The notes: generated by a model not told the origin, from the sequence alone. A stretch of 6,015 nt of DNA from JAWLGJ01 sp041685145 (GCA_041685145.1 JAWLGJ010000085.1:1-6015); one strand, 5' to 3'. Numbered from the stretch's first letter, positions 1 to 6,015 are shown. A program made the numbers and translations.

Positions 1-463
1 CGTCGCGCGCCGCCAGCCAGGGTTCCTCGTGCAGGATGGCCGCCGTTTCCACCGCCTCCAGCGCCTCGCTGGCCGCCAGCGCCTTGGGCACGTGGCGCGG
101 CGGCCGCGGCACGCGCACCGCGTCGAGGGCGGGGTTGTGGACAAGGCCGGCGCGGTCGAGGAATCGGAAGAAGCCGCGCAGCGTCGACATCGCCCGCGCC
201 AGCGAGGCGCGCGACAGGCCGTCGCCGCCGCGCCGCGCCAGGAAGCTGCGGAAGTCGGCCGGGCGCAGATCCCGCAGATCGGCGAGCCCAGGCGGCTGGC
301 CGCGGTGATCGGTCAGGAAGGCCAGGAAGGCCGCGAGGTCGCGGCCGTAGCCGTCGAGCGTGTGCGGCGAGGCGCGGCGCTCGTCCGCCAGCCACCGCCA
401 CCAGTCGGCCACCGCCGCCCGCAGGTCGGCCGCGGCGGCGAGATGGGTCAGCTCGACGCCCAC
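1..463 (-). CDS. xerC: Tyrosine recombinase XerC, N-terminal part (cut by the window edge)
   Basis: This is the first 154 codons of a site-specific tyrosine recombinase. With XerD, the family resolves chromosome dimers at the dif site near the terminus, in the cytoplasm at the division septum. The reading frame was translated by hand from the minus strand and is open from 463 to the left edge. It shows the core-binding (SAM-like) domain: a WWRWLADERRASPHTLDGY segment, then DLAAFLAFL, then the helix SRASLARAMSTLRGFFRFLD, followed by NPA and VPRPPRHVPKALA, which matches the XerC linker PKAPRHLPK. The window ends at WLAARD, just before the catalytic domain, so the Arg, Lys, His and Tyr active-site residues cannot be checked. 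The chosen start is GTG at 463; an in-frame GTG at 412 would be too short at the N-terminus. No good ribosome binding site is seen, which fits translational coupling to the overlapping upstream gene. XerD or another Xer paralogue is possible, but the linker and the neighbours favour XerC. Confidence 0.88.
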   Translation of the reverse strand, partial: MGVELTHLAAAADLRAAVADWWRWLADERRASPHTLDGYGRDLAAFLAFLTDHRGQPPGLADLRDLRPADFRSFLARRGGDGLSRASLARAMSTLRGFFRFLDRAGLVHNPALDAVRVPRPPRHVPKALAASEALEAVETAAILHEEPWLAARD

Positions 464-1158
464 CGCCCCACCGCCCGCTGCATGATGCCGGCCAGGAACA
501 TCAGCAGGTCGGTGCCCTGGTCGGCATGGAAGGCGCGTTCGTGCCGCGACCCCAGCGCCAGCAGCCCCGGCGGGCAGGCCCTGCCCGCCAGCCGCACCAG
601 CGCGAAGGAGGTCACCAGCCCGGCGCCGGCCCCGAACAGGGCGGGGTCGCCGGTGGCGCGCGCCCGCAGCAGCGTCGCCTGGTCGGGGCCGCCCAGCACC
701 GCGTCGACCGAGCCCGGCACCACCCGTTGAATCCCCGGCACCGACAGCGTGCTGCAGGCATCCCCGGTCTCGAAGCACAGGGTGGCGAGGTCGACGTCCA
801 GAAGGCGGGGGAAATCCTCGTTCACCACCTGCGCCAGGGCGGCGAGATTGGGGGCGTCCAGCACCGCCAGCGCCGCCTCGTGGGTGTGGGCGGTGGTGGT
901 CATGTTGCTGCGGGTGGTGTTGATCAGGTGCTCGGCGCAGCCCTTCATCTGCTCCAGATCCTGGCGCAGCTTGTCGATCATGAACTGCTGGAAATCGGCG
1001 ATGGCGTCGTCGCCGCTGCGGGTCGGCGGCGCCAGTTGCACCGTCAGGTCGGGGTTGCGGATCAGGAAGTCGGGATGCGCCAGCAGATAGTCGGTGACCT
1101 GCGCTTCCGTCACCGGCTTTTTCTTGGTCGCGCCGGCCTTGTCGCCGCTTCCAGCCAT
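448..1158 (-). CDS. DUF484 family protein, GAF-like, unknown function
   Basis: A 236-residue soluble protein with no signal peptide or membrane segment. It is recognised as DUF484 by the N-terminal block VTDYLLAHPDFLIRNPDL (about residues 21-38), a charged helical and possibly coiled-coil stretch (about 55-85, IADFQQFMIDKLRQDLEQMK), and a C-terminal GAF-like region (about 95-230) ending in GLLALGSRHERAFHADQGTDLLMFLAGI, typical of the family. The length is normal. DUF484 has no firmly established biochemical role; the GAF-like fold suggests ligand or protein sensing, but no ligand residues can be assigned. The start is ATG at 1158, because a strong GGAGGG (1170-1165) sits 7-8 bases upstream; a TTG at 1173 would place that motif inside the gene. 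The basic patch TKKKP lies at residues 11-15. Its 3' end overlaps xerC by 16 bases, and priA diverges from it upstream. The association of DUF484 with xerC is recurrent in proteobacteria, so a role linked to Xer recombination is a reasonable inference, not a demonstrated one. Confidence 0.88.
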   Translation of the reverse strand: MAGSGDKAGATKKKPVTEAQVTDYLLAHPDFLIRNPDLTVQLAPPTRSGDDAIADFQQFMIDKLRQDLEQMKGCAEHLINTTRSNMTTTAHTHEAALAVLDAPNLAALAQVVNEDFPRLLDVDLATLCFETGDACSTLSVPGIQRVVPGSVDAVLGGPDQATLLRARATGDPALFGAGAGLVTSFALVRLAGRACPPGLLALGSRHERAFHADQGTDLLMFLAGIMQRAVGRWASS

Positions 1159-1164
1159 CCTCGG

Positions 1165-1170
1165 ACCCTC
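1165..1170 (-). promoter_or_regulatory. Ribosome binding site of the DUF484 gene
   Basis: On the minus strand GGAGGG precedes ATG 1158 at ideal spacing. It decides this start over the in-frame TTG at 1173, whose codons would run through the motif. Confidence 0.7.
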
Positions 1171-1200
1171 CAATCTCGAACCCCTTGCGCGAACGCGGGC

Positions 1201-1228
1201 AGCATAGCGCAGCCGGCTGGCGGCGCAA
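1201..1228 (-). promoter_or_regulatory. Candidate sigma70-type promoter for DUF484-xerC
   Basis: Reading leftward, TTGCGC (1228-1223) and TATGCT (1206-1201) are separated by 16 bases. They match the -35 consensus in its TTG core and the -10 consensus at 4 of 6 positions. Transcription would start near 1194, giving a leader of about 35 bases that contains the GGAGGG site. The match was judged by eye only; in such GC-rich DNA chance hits are less common than in AT-rich DNA, but still possible. Confidence 0.35.
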
Positions 1229-1237
1229 AGGCGCCGC
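1210..1237. repeat. Two adjacent palindromes in the divergent DUF484/priA spacer
   Basis: CAGCCGGCTG (1210-1219) is a perfect 10-base palindrome. It is directly followed by an inverted repeat with 7-base arms and a 4-base centre, GCGGCGC-AAAG-GCGCCGC (1220-1237). Both lie between the divergent starts and overlap the candidate leftward promoter. They could be an operator or simply GC-rich self-complementarity. No T-run follows on either strand, so this is not an intrinsic terminator. Confidence 0.5.
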
Positions 1238-1253
1238 GGCTATGGTTGGTGCG

Positions 1254-3458
1254 ATGCCCGACGATTCCAACCCCCAGGCCGCCCCCCTATCCTTCGCCGC
1301 CGGCGCGGCGGTGGCGGTGCTGCTGCCGCTGCCGCTGGCCGGGGCCTACGATTACCGCGTTCCCCACCGGCTGAGTCTGGTCGAGGGCGTTTTCGTGCAG
1401 GTGCCCCTGGGCCGGCGGCGGGTGGCGGGGGTGGTGTGGGGGGCGGCCGAGGGCGGGCTGCCGGCGGCGCGGCTGAAGGAGGTCGAGGCGCGCCTGGAGG
1501 CGCCGCCGCTGCCGGCGGTGTCGCGCCGATTCGTGGAATGGGTGGCCGCCTACACCCTGGCGCCGCCCGGGGCGGTGCTGAAGATGGCGATGAGCGTGCC
1601 CGAGGCCCTGGCGCCGGCGCGCTCGCGGCTGGGCTACCGCGTGGCCGAGGCGCCGCCGGGGCTGCGGCTGACGCCGGCGCGGCGGCGGGTGCTGGACGTG
1701 CTGGGCGCCGGGCCGCTGACCGCCGCCGAGGCGGCGCGCGAGGCCGGCGTCGGCGTGGCGGTGGTGCGCGGCCTGGCGGCGGCGGGCGCCCTGGAGGCGG
1801 CGCCCCTGGCCGAGGCGCCGGACGAGGCGCCGCCCGACTGGCGGCGGCCGGGCCCGGCCCTGTCGCCGCCGCAGCGCGCCGCCGCCGACGCCCTTTGCGC
1901 CGCCGTCGGCGACGGCTTTTCGGTGACGCTGCTGGAAGGGGTCACCGGCTCGGGCAAGACCGAGGTCTATCTGGAGGCGGTGGCCACGGCGCTGGCCGCG
2001 GGGCGGCAGGTGCTGGTGCTGCTGCCCGAGATCGCCCTGTCGGGGCAGTGGCTGGAGCGCTTCGCCGCCCGTTTCGGCGTCGCCCCCCACGAATGGCATT
2101 CCGATTTGCCGCCGGCGCGGCGTCGGCGCACCTGGCGCGCGGTCGCCGAGGGCCGCGCGCGGGTGGTGGTGGGGGCGCGCTCGGCGCTGTTCCTGCCCTT
2201 TGCCGAGCTGGGCCTGGTGGTGGTGGACGAGGAGCACGAGGCGTCGTTCAAGCAGGAGGAGGGCGTCATCTACCACGCCCGCGACATGGCGGTGGTGCGC
2301 GGGCGGCTGGGCGGCCATCCGGTGGTGCTGGCCTCGGCGACGCCGTCGCTGGAGACGGTGGCCAATGTGCAGGCGGGGCGCTACCGGCGCCTGCACCTGC
2401 CCGACCGCCACGCCGGCGCGGCCCTGCCGGCGGTGACGACGATCGACCTGCGCCGCGACCGGCCCGCCCCGCGCACCTGGCTGTCGCCGCCGCTGCTGGC
2501 CGCCGTCGCCGAGGCGCTGGAGCGCGGCGAGCAGAGCCTGTTGTACCTGAACCGGCGCGGCTATGCGCCGCTGACGCTGTGTCGCGCCTGCGGGCATCGG
2601 CTGCAGTGCCCCAATTGCAGCGCCTGGCTGGTCGAGCACCGCCGCCGCCGGCGCCTGCAATGCCACCACTGCGGCCACAACGTCGCGGTGCCGCCCGCCT
2701 GCCCCGACTGCGGCGCCGAGGACAGCCTCGCCGCCTGCGGCCCCGGGGTCGAACGGCTGCACGAGGAGGTGGCGGCGCGCTTCCCCGACGCGCGCTGCGC
2801 GGTGATGGCCAGCGACACCGTTTCCGGCCCGGCGGCGGCGGCCGAAATGGTGCGGCGGATGGCGGCGCACGAGATCGACGTGCTCATCGGCACGCAGATC
2901 GTCGCCAAGGGGCATCACTTCCCGCTGCTGACCCTGGTGGGGGTCGTCGACGCCGATTTGGGGCTGGAGGGGGGCGACCTGCGCGCCGCCGAACGCACCT
3001 GGCAGCTTCTGTCCCAGGTCGCCGGGCGCGCCGGGCGTGCCGAGCGGCCGGGGCGGGTGCTGTTGCAGACCTTCGACCCCGATCATCCGGTGATGCGCGC
3101 CCTGGCGGCCGGGGACACCGAGCGGTTCCTGGCCGAGGAGGCCGCGGCACGCCGCGCCGCCGCCATGCCGCCCTTCGGCCGCCTGGCGGCGCTGATCGTC
3201 TCGGGGCCCCAGGCGGCGGCGGTGGAAGGCGCCGCGCGGGCGTTGGCGCGGACGGCGCCCGCCGGCGAGGGCGTGCGGGTGCTGGGCCCGGCGCCGGCGC
3301 CGCTGGCGCTGCTGCGCGGCCGCCACCGCTGGCGGCTGCTGCTGAAGGCGGCGCGCGGCACCAATGTGCAGGCGCTGCTGCGCCGCTGGCTGGCGGCGGC
3401 GGCGGTGCCGGCGGGGGTGCGGGTGCAGGTGGACGTCGACCCCCAAAGCTTCCTGTAG
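1254..3458 (+). CDS. priA: Primosomal protein N' (replication restart helicase PriA)
   Basis: PriA binds abandoned replication forks and D-loops, unwinds DNA 3' to 5' with ATP, and starts reloading of the DnaB replicative helicase. The protein has 734 residues, close to the 732 of E. coli PriA. Domains in order: the N-terminal 3'-DNA-end binding domain (YDYRVP at 32-37, VPLGRRRVAGVVWG after it); a winged helix (about 139-185); helicase lobe 1 with Walker A GVTGSGKTE (Lys 235), DEEH (325-328) and SATPS (361-365); a zinc-binding insertion with all eight cysteines (443, 446, 452, 455, 470, 473, 483, 486; identical spacing to E. coli); helicase lobe 2 with GTQIVAKGHHFP (546-557) and QVAGRAGR (588-595); and the C-terminal domain ending in VDVDPQSFL. 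All key residues are present, so it should be active. ATG 1254 is chosen from length; upstream ATG 1242 and TTG 1185 are in frame, and no clear ribosome binding site favours any of them. No priB or priC is in view. Confidence 0.97.
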   Translation: MPDDSNPQAAPLSFAAGAAVAVLLPLPLAGAYDYRVPHRLSLVEGVFVQVPLGRRRVAGVVWGAAEGGLPAARLKEVEARLEAPPLPAVSRRFVEWVAAYTLAPPGAVLKMAMSVPEALAPARSRLGYRVAEAPPGLRLTPARRRVLDVLGAGPLTAAEAAREAGVGVAVVRGLAAAGALEAAPLAEAPDEAPPDWRRPGPALSPPQRAAADALCAAVGDGFSVTLLEGVTGSGKTEVYLEAVATALAAGRQVLVLLPEIALSGQWLERFAARFGVAPHEWHSDLPPARRRRTWRAVAEGRARVVVGARSALFLPFAELGLVVVDEEHEASFKQEEGVIYHARDMAVVRGRLGGHPVVLASATPSLETVANVQAGRYRRLHLPDRHAGAALPAVTTIDLRRDRPAPRTWLSPPLLAAVAEALERGEQSLLYLNRRGYAPLTLCRACGHRLQCPNCSAWLVEHRRRRRLQCHHCGHNVAVPPACPDCGAEDSLAACGPGVERLHEEVAARFPDARCAVMASDTVSGPAAAAEMVRRMAAHEIDVLIGTQIVAKGHHFPLLTLVGVVDADLGLEGGDLRAAERTWQLLSQVAGRAGRAERPGRVLLQTFDPDHPVMRALAAGDTERFLAEEAAARRAAAMPPFGRLAALIVSGPQAAAVEGAARALARTAPAGEGVRVLGPAPAPLALLRGRHRWRLLLKAARGTNVQALLRRWLAAAAVPAGVRVQVDVDPQSFL

Positions 3459-3460
3459 GT

Positions 3461-3519
3461 GGCGCCCGGGCGACGGTGCGATTGCGAAAGCGCCGCCGCC
3501 CGCCGCCGCCGCGGGCGCC
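3461..3519. repeat. Inverted repeat downstream of priA
   Basis: GGCGCCCG (3461-3468) and CGGGCGCC (3512-3519) are perfectly complementary 8-base arms separated by 43 bases of GC-rich sequence. In RNA they could close a larger structure just after the priA stop. Because no T-run follows, it is not a standard terminator; it may be chance in such GC-rich DNA. Confidence 0.35.
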
Positions 3520-3629
3520 GAAACTACGTTCGCGGCATGGGAATAGGCGGCTTCCGCAGCGCACAAAAAGCGGCGGGTGGCTGCTTGCAACCGCCATCCG
3601 TCTGTGTTAGTTAACCCACGCTTTGCGGC

Positions 3630-3643
3630 CGGGACTGGTCCCG
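3630..3643. repeat. Short inverted repeat in the atp upstream region
   Basis: CGGGAC-TG-GTCCCG has two perfect 6-base arms around a 2-base centre. It lies about 80 bases before atpH, among the candidate promoter elements. It could be a binding site for a dimeric regulator; a 2-base loop is too tight for a good RNA hairpin. No specific regulator is recognised. Confidence 0.45.
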
Positions 3644-3663
3644 CGCCCAGCAATTCCTTTGAT

Positions 3664-3684
3664 ATCAGTCGTTTGTACATCAGT
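3664..3684 (+). repeat. Direct repeat ATCAGT x2 in the atp leader/promoter region
   Basis: ATCAGT occurs at 3664-3669 and 3679-3684, a 15-base period, each copy followed by a T-rich stretch. It sits in the AT-rich part upstream of atpH. The repeat is short and may be chance. Confidence 0.3.
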
Positions 3685-3708
3685 TTTCAAGAATATTACC
3701 CCTTTCTT

Positions 3709-3713
3709 AAGGA
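3709..3713 (+). promoter_or_regulatory. Ribosome binding site of atpH
   Basis: AAGGA lies 9 bases before GTG 3723. It supports this GTG as the start codon; no in-frame ATG exists nearby that would keep the conserved N-terminus. Confidence 0.7.
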
Positions 3714-3722
3714 CTGCTTCAG

Positions 3723-4277
3723 GTGGCATCGAAAGAAACGGGCACGATCGCCGGGCGCTACGCTTCCGCATTGTTCGACCTGGCGGAGGAACAAAAGGCC
3801 CTCGACCAGGTGGCGGATGATCTTCGCGGCCTGCGGGATATGGTGGCGGCCAGCCCCGATCTGCGCCGACTCGTCCGCAGCCCGGTGCTCACCCGCGCCG
3901 AGCAGGCGCGCGGCATCATGGCGCTGGCCGAGAAGGCGGGGATGGCCGATTTGACGCGGCGTTTCCTGGGTGTGGTGGCGGACAACCGCCGCCTGTTCGT
4001 CCTGCCGGCCATCATCGAATCCTATCTTGCCGCCCTTGCCGCCCGCCGCGGCGAGACCACGGCGCAGGTGATGGCCGCCGCGCCGCTGGGCGAAAAGCAT
4101 TTGCAGGCGCTGACCGAGGCGCTGAAGGCAATGATCGGCGGCAAGGTGACCGTCGATGTCAAGGTTGATCCCGACCTGTTGGGCGGGATGGTCGTTCAGG
4201 TTGGCTCGCGGCTGATCGACAGTTCGCTGCGCACAAAGCTGCAACAGTTGAAGCTCGCTATGAAAGGGGTCGGATAA
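3723..4277 (+). CDS. atpH: F1 ATP synthase subunit delta (OSCP homologue)
   Basis: The delta subunit sits on top of the F1 alpha3beta3 head and joins it to the F0 b-subunit stalk as part of the stator, on the cytoplasmic side of the membrane. The 184-residue product is of normal family length. The N-terminal six-helix domain begins with IAGRYASALFDLAEE (about residues 9-23), which is the typical delta opening, followed by LRRLVRSPVLTRAEQ and FLGVVADNRRL. The C-terminal domain carries the delta signature around VDVKVDPDLLGGMVVQVGSR (about 144-163), then a closing helix SSLRTKLQQLKLAM. The start codon is GTG, chosen because it is preceded by AAGGA at good spacing and gives the usual N-terminus. 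It is the first gene of the F1 operon, and its stop codon directly touches the atpA start. The gene order delta-alpha-gamma without F0 genes in front is the alphaproteobacterial arrangement. Confidence 0.96.
   Translation: MASKETGTIAGRYASALFDLAEEQKALDQVADDLRGLRDMVAASPDLRRLVRSPVLTRAEQARGIMALAEKAGMADLTRRFLGVVADNRRLFVLPAIIESYLAALAARRGETTAQVMAAAPLGEKHLQALTEALKAMIGGKVTVDVKVDPDLLGGMVVQVGSRLIDSSLRTKLQQLKLAMKGVG
4263..4269 (+). promoter_or_regulatory. Ribosome binding site of atpA, inside the end of atpH
   Basis: AAAGGGG lies 8 bases before ATG 4278 and overlaps the last codons of atpH. It fixes the atpA start and suggests efficient, coupled initiation. Confidence 0.7.
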
Positions 4278-5807
4278 ATGGAAATCCGCGCCGCGGAGAT
4301 CTCCGCTATCCTCAAGGAGCAGATCGCCAGGTTCGGCACCGAGGCCGAGGTGGCCGAGGTGGGGCGGGTGCTGTCGGTCGGTGACGGCATCGCCCGCATC
4401 TACGGGCTCGACAAGGTCCAGGCGGGCGAGATGGTCGAGTTCCCCGGCGGCATCCGGGGCATGGCGCTGAACCTGGAGGCGGACAATGTCGGCGTCGTCA
4501 TCTTTGGCGACGACACCACCATCCGCGAGGGCGACGTCGTCAAGCGCACCGGCACCATTGTCGATACGCCGGTCGGCAAGGGGCTGCTGGGCCGCGTCGT
4601 CGACGCGCTGGGCAACCCCATCGACGGCAAGGGCCCCATCGAGGCCGCCGAGCGCCGCCGCGTCGACGTCAAGGCGCCGGGCATCATCCCGCGCAAGTCG
4701 GTGCACGAGCCGATGGCCACCGGCATCAAGGCCATCGACGCCCTGATCCCCGTCGGGCGCGGCCAGCGCGAGCTGGTGATCGGCGACCGCCAGACCGGCA
4801 AGACGGCGATCATCCTCGACACCATCATCAACCAGAAGCGCTTCAACGAGGGCGACGACGAGAAGCAGAAGCTCTACTGCATCTATGTCGCCGTCGGGCA
4901 GAAGCGCTCGACCGTGGCGCAGATCGTCAAGACCCTGCAGGACCACGGCGCGCTGGACTACACCATCGTCGTCGCCGCCACCGCCTCCGAGCCGGCGCCG
5001 CTGCAGTTCCTGGCGCCCTACACCGGCTGCGCGATGGGCGAGTATTTCCGCGACAACGGGATGCACGCGGTCATCTTCTATGACGACCTGTCCAAGCAGG
5101 CGGTCGCCTATCGGCAGATGTCGCTGCTGCTGCGCCGCCCGCCGGGCCGCGAGGCCTATCCCGGCGACGTCTTCTTCCTGCATTCGCGCCTGCTGGAGCG
5201 CGCGGCGAAGATGAACGACGACATGGGCGCCGGGTCGCTGACCGCCCTGCCGGTGATCGAGACCCAGGCCAACGACGTCTCGGCCTATATCCCCACCAAC
5301 GTCATCTCGATCACCGACGGCCAGATCTTCCTGGAGACCGACCTGTTCTACCAGGGCATCCGCCCGGCGGTGAATGTGGGTCTGTCGGTCAGCCGCGTCG
5401 GTTCGGCGGCGCAGATCAAGGCCATGAAGCAGGTCGCGGGCAGCATCAAGCTGGAACTGGCCCAGTACCGCGAGATGGCGGCCTTCGCCCAGTTCGCCTC
5501 CGACCTCGACCCGGCGACGCAGCGCCTGCTCAACCGCGGCCAGCGCCTGACCGAGGTCTTGAAGCAGCCGCAGTACCAGCCGATGCCCACCGAGGAGGAA
5601 GTGGTGGTCATCTTCGCCGGCGTGCGCGGCTATCTCGACAAGCTGGCGGTGACCGACATCGGCCGTTTCGAACAGCAGTTGCTGTCGGAGATTCGCGCCA
5701 GCGGCGCCGACATCCTGGAGGCGATCCGCACGCAGAAGGAACTGACGCCGGAGATCGAGGAGAAGCTGAAGGCTTTCCTGGACAATTTCTCCAAGAGCTT
5801 CGTCTAA
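4278..5807 (+). CDS. atpA: F1 ATP synthase subunit alpha
   Basis: The alpha subunit forms the F1 hexamer with beta. It binds nucleotide at non-catalytic sites and supplies an arginine to the catalytic sites on beta. The 509-residue product is full length. The N-terminal helix MEIRAAEISAILKEQI contacts delta. The beta-barrel domain follows (about 25-95, VGDGIARIYGLDKVQAGEMV). The nucleotide-binding domain has Walker A GDRQTGKT (169-176, Lys 175), the IFYDD Walker B strand (Asp 269 and 270), and the family signature PAVNVGLSVS (363-372), followed by the arginine finger Arg 373 in SRVGS. The helical C-terminal domain contains LELAQYREMAAFAQFASDLD and ends KAFLDNFSKSFV. All key residues are present. 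Walker A GDRQTGKT rather than the beta form, and the SRVG arginine, separate it from subunit beta. It starts with no gap after atpH and lies 15 bases before atpG. Confidence 0.99.
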   Translation: MEIRAAEISAILKEQIARFGTEAEVAEVGRVLSVGDGIARIYGLDKVQAGEMVEFPGGIRGMALNLEADNVGVVIFGDDTTIREGDVVKRTGTIVDTPVGKGLLGRVVDALGNPIDGKGPIEAAERRRVDVKAPGIIPRKSVHEPMATGIKAIDALIPVGRGQRELVIGDRQTGKTAIILDTIINQKRFNEGDDEKQKLYCIYVAVGQKRSTVAQIVKTLQDHGALDYTIVVAATASEPAPLQFLAPYTGCAMGEYFRDNGMHAVIFYDDLSKQAVAYRQMSLLLRRPPGREAYPGDVFFLHSRLLERAAKMNDDMGAGSLTALPVIETQANDVSAYIPTNVISITDGQIFLETDLFYQGIRPAVNVGLSVSRVGSAAQIKAMKQVAGSIKLELAQYREMAAFAQFASDLDPATQRLLNRGQRLTEVLKQPQYQPMPTEEEVVVIFAGVRGYLDKLAVTDIGRFEQQLLSEIRASGADILEAIRTQKELTPEIEEKLKAFLDNFSKSFV

Positions 5808-5822
5808 GGCGCCGGTGCGGCA

Positions 5823-6015
5823 ATGCCCAGCCTCAAGGACCTGAGGAACCGCATAAACAGCGTCAAGTCGACGCGCAAGATCACGTCGGCCATGAAGATG
5901 GTCGCGGCGTCGAAGCTGCGCCGTGCCCCGGAGGGCGCCGAGCAGGCCCGCCCCTATGCCGAGCGCATGGAGCGGATGCTGGGCGGCCTCGCCGGCGCCG
6001 TCGCCGGGCAGGCCG
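5823..6015 (+). CDS. atpG: F1 ATP synthase subunit gamma, N-terminal part (cut by the window edge)
   Basis: The first 64 codons of the gamma subunit, the central rotor shaft that turns inside the alpha3beta3 head and couples proton flow through F0 to ATP synthesis. The start MPSLKDLRNRINSVKSTRKI followed by TSAMKMVAASKLRRA (about residues 21-35) is the classic N-terminal gamma helix; the conserved MKMVAASKLRRA part is unmistakable. The frame is open to the right edge, so only about a fifth of the protein is seen, and the C-terminal signature helix is outside the window. The start is ATG 5823. The 15-base gap after atpA has no strong Shine-Dalgarno; the nearest purine run, TAAGG at 5805-5809, is 13 bases away, so initiation probably relies on coupling to atpA. 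atpD and atpC are expected downstream. Confidence 0.97.
   Translation, partial: MPSLKDLRNRINSVKSTRKITSAMKMVAASKLRRAPEGAEQARPYAERMERMLGGLAGAVAGQA

Larger units (their letters stand above)
3585..3699 (+). promoter_or_regulatory. Probable promoter region of the atp F1 operon (exact site unresolved)
   Basis: A promoter is expected here because an operon begins at 3723 behind a 264-base gap. Candidate elements seen by eye are TTGCAA (3585-3590) with a poor -10 around TAGTTA (3608-3613), TTGATA (3659-3664, 5 of 6 to the -35 consensus) with no good -10 at 16-18 bases, and TTGTAC (3673-3678) with TATTAC (3694-3699) at a short 15-base spacing. None is a full match, so the region is called rather than a single promoter. 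Confidence 0.35.
3459..3722. other. Intergenic region between priA and the F1 ATP synthase operon
   Basis: This 264-base stretch holds no convincing gene. The first part (about 3459-3540) is very GC-rich, with a palindrome CGCCCGGGCG (3463-3472) just after the priA stop. Base composition changes to clearly AT-richer from about 3650 to 3720, unlike anything else in the window, which is what a promoter and leader region would look like. No intrinsic terminator (stable hairpin plus T-run) is visible for priA, so either read-through into atpH or factor-dependent termination is possible. Confidence 0.8.

Noticed and set aside
29..730. A 233-codon plus-strand frame over the xerC/DUF484 region, and a 282-codon frame at 526-1374
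   Set aside because: They lie antisense to two recognised genes, have Arg/Pro/Ala-rich composition, and show no family resemblance.
3547..3557. Tiny hairpin GCGG-CTT-CCGC, considered as a terminator for priA
   Set aside because: The stem is only 4 pairs, and it is not followed by a T-run.
1287..3680. A 797-codon open frame on the minus strand opposite priA, and a 724-codon plus-strand frame at 1436-3610
   Set aside because: Both are low-complexity translations (Arg, Gly, Ala, Gln and His rich) caused by high GC content and strong codon bias of priA; neither resembles a known family, while the priA frame has every expected motif.
3577..3954. A small plus-strand frame that spans the atp upstream region and enters atpH out of frame
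   Set aside because: More than half overlaps atpH in another frame, the composition changes midway, and the conserved delta protein occupies the overlapping DNA.
3696..5183. A 495-codon open frame on the minus strand opposite atpH and atpA
   Set aside because: It is the antisense shadow of two conserved genes; its Asp, Gly and Leu rich composition mirrors the codon usage of the sense strand and it has no recognisable domain.
1..6015. Mobile element, CRISPR array, tRNA or novel defence-type system
   Set aside because: No terminal repeats, transposase, regularly spaced repeats or tRNA-like folds were seen; XerC here is the housekeeping type in a conserved neighbourhood, not a phage or integron integrase as far as the visible part shows.

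Overview
The window is a very GC-rich chromosomal segment (strong G/C bias at third codon positions, long spurious open frames on both strands). It looks like housekeeping DNA from an alphaproteobacterium, most likely from the Rhodospirillales. Three things suggest this: an F1-type ATP synthase operon that starts with delta-alpha-gamma and has no F0 genes in front, an alpha subunit whose N-terminus (MEIRAAEISAILKEQI) resembles the Rhodospirillum type from memory, and a xerC / DUF484 / priA neighbourhood. The genus cannot be fixed without a search.

Layout. Positions 1-463 (minus strand) hold the N-terminal third of a XerC-type tyrosine recombinase, cut by the left window edge before its catalytic residues. 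It overlaps by 16 bases the end of a DUF484 family gene (448-1158, minus), so the two form one leftward transcription unit. A 95-base divergent spacer (1159-1253) with two adjacent palindromes and a plausible leftward promoter separates them from priA (1254-3458, plus), a complete replication-restart helicase. A 264-base non-coding region (3459-3722) follows. Its first half is GC-rich and its last ~80 bases are AT-rich, and it should carry the promoter of the F1 operon. That operon then runs to the right edge: atpH (delta, 3723-4277), atpA (alpha, 4278-5807) and the start of atpG (gamma, 5823 onward, cut by the edge). atpD and atpC are expected to follow outside the window.

How the genes work together. 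The left half concerns chromosome maintenance: XerC resolves chromosome dimers, PriA reloads the replisome at broken forks, and DUF484 is an uncharacterised GAF-like protein coupled to xerC. The right half encodes the soluble catalytic sector of ATP synthase. The membrane F0 genes are expected at another locus, as is usual in alphaproteobacteria.

I found no mobile element, CRISPR array, RNA gene or novel system. The points worth a second look are small: the coupling of an unknown-function gene to xerC, the architecture of the two intergenic regions, and the differing translation signals within the atp operon.
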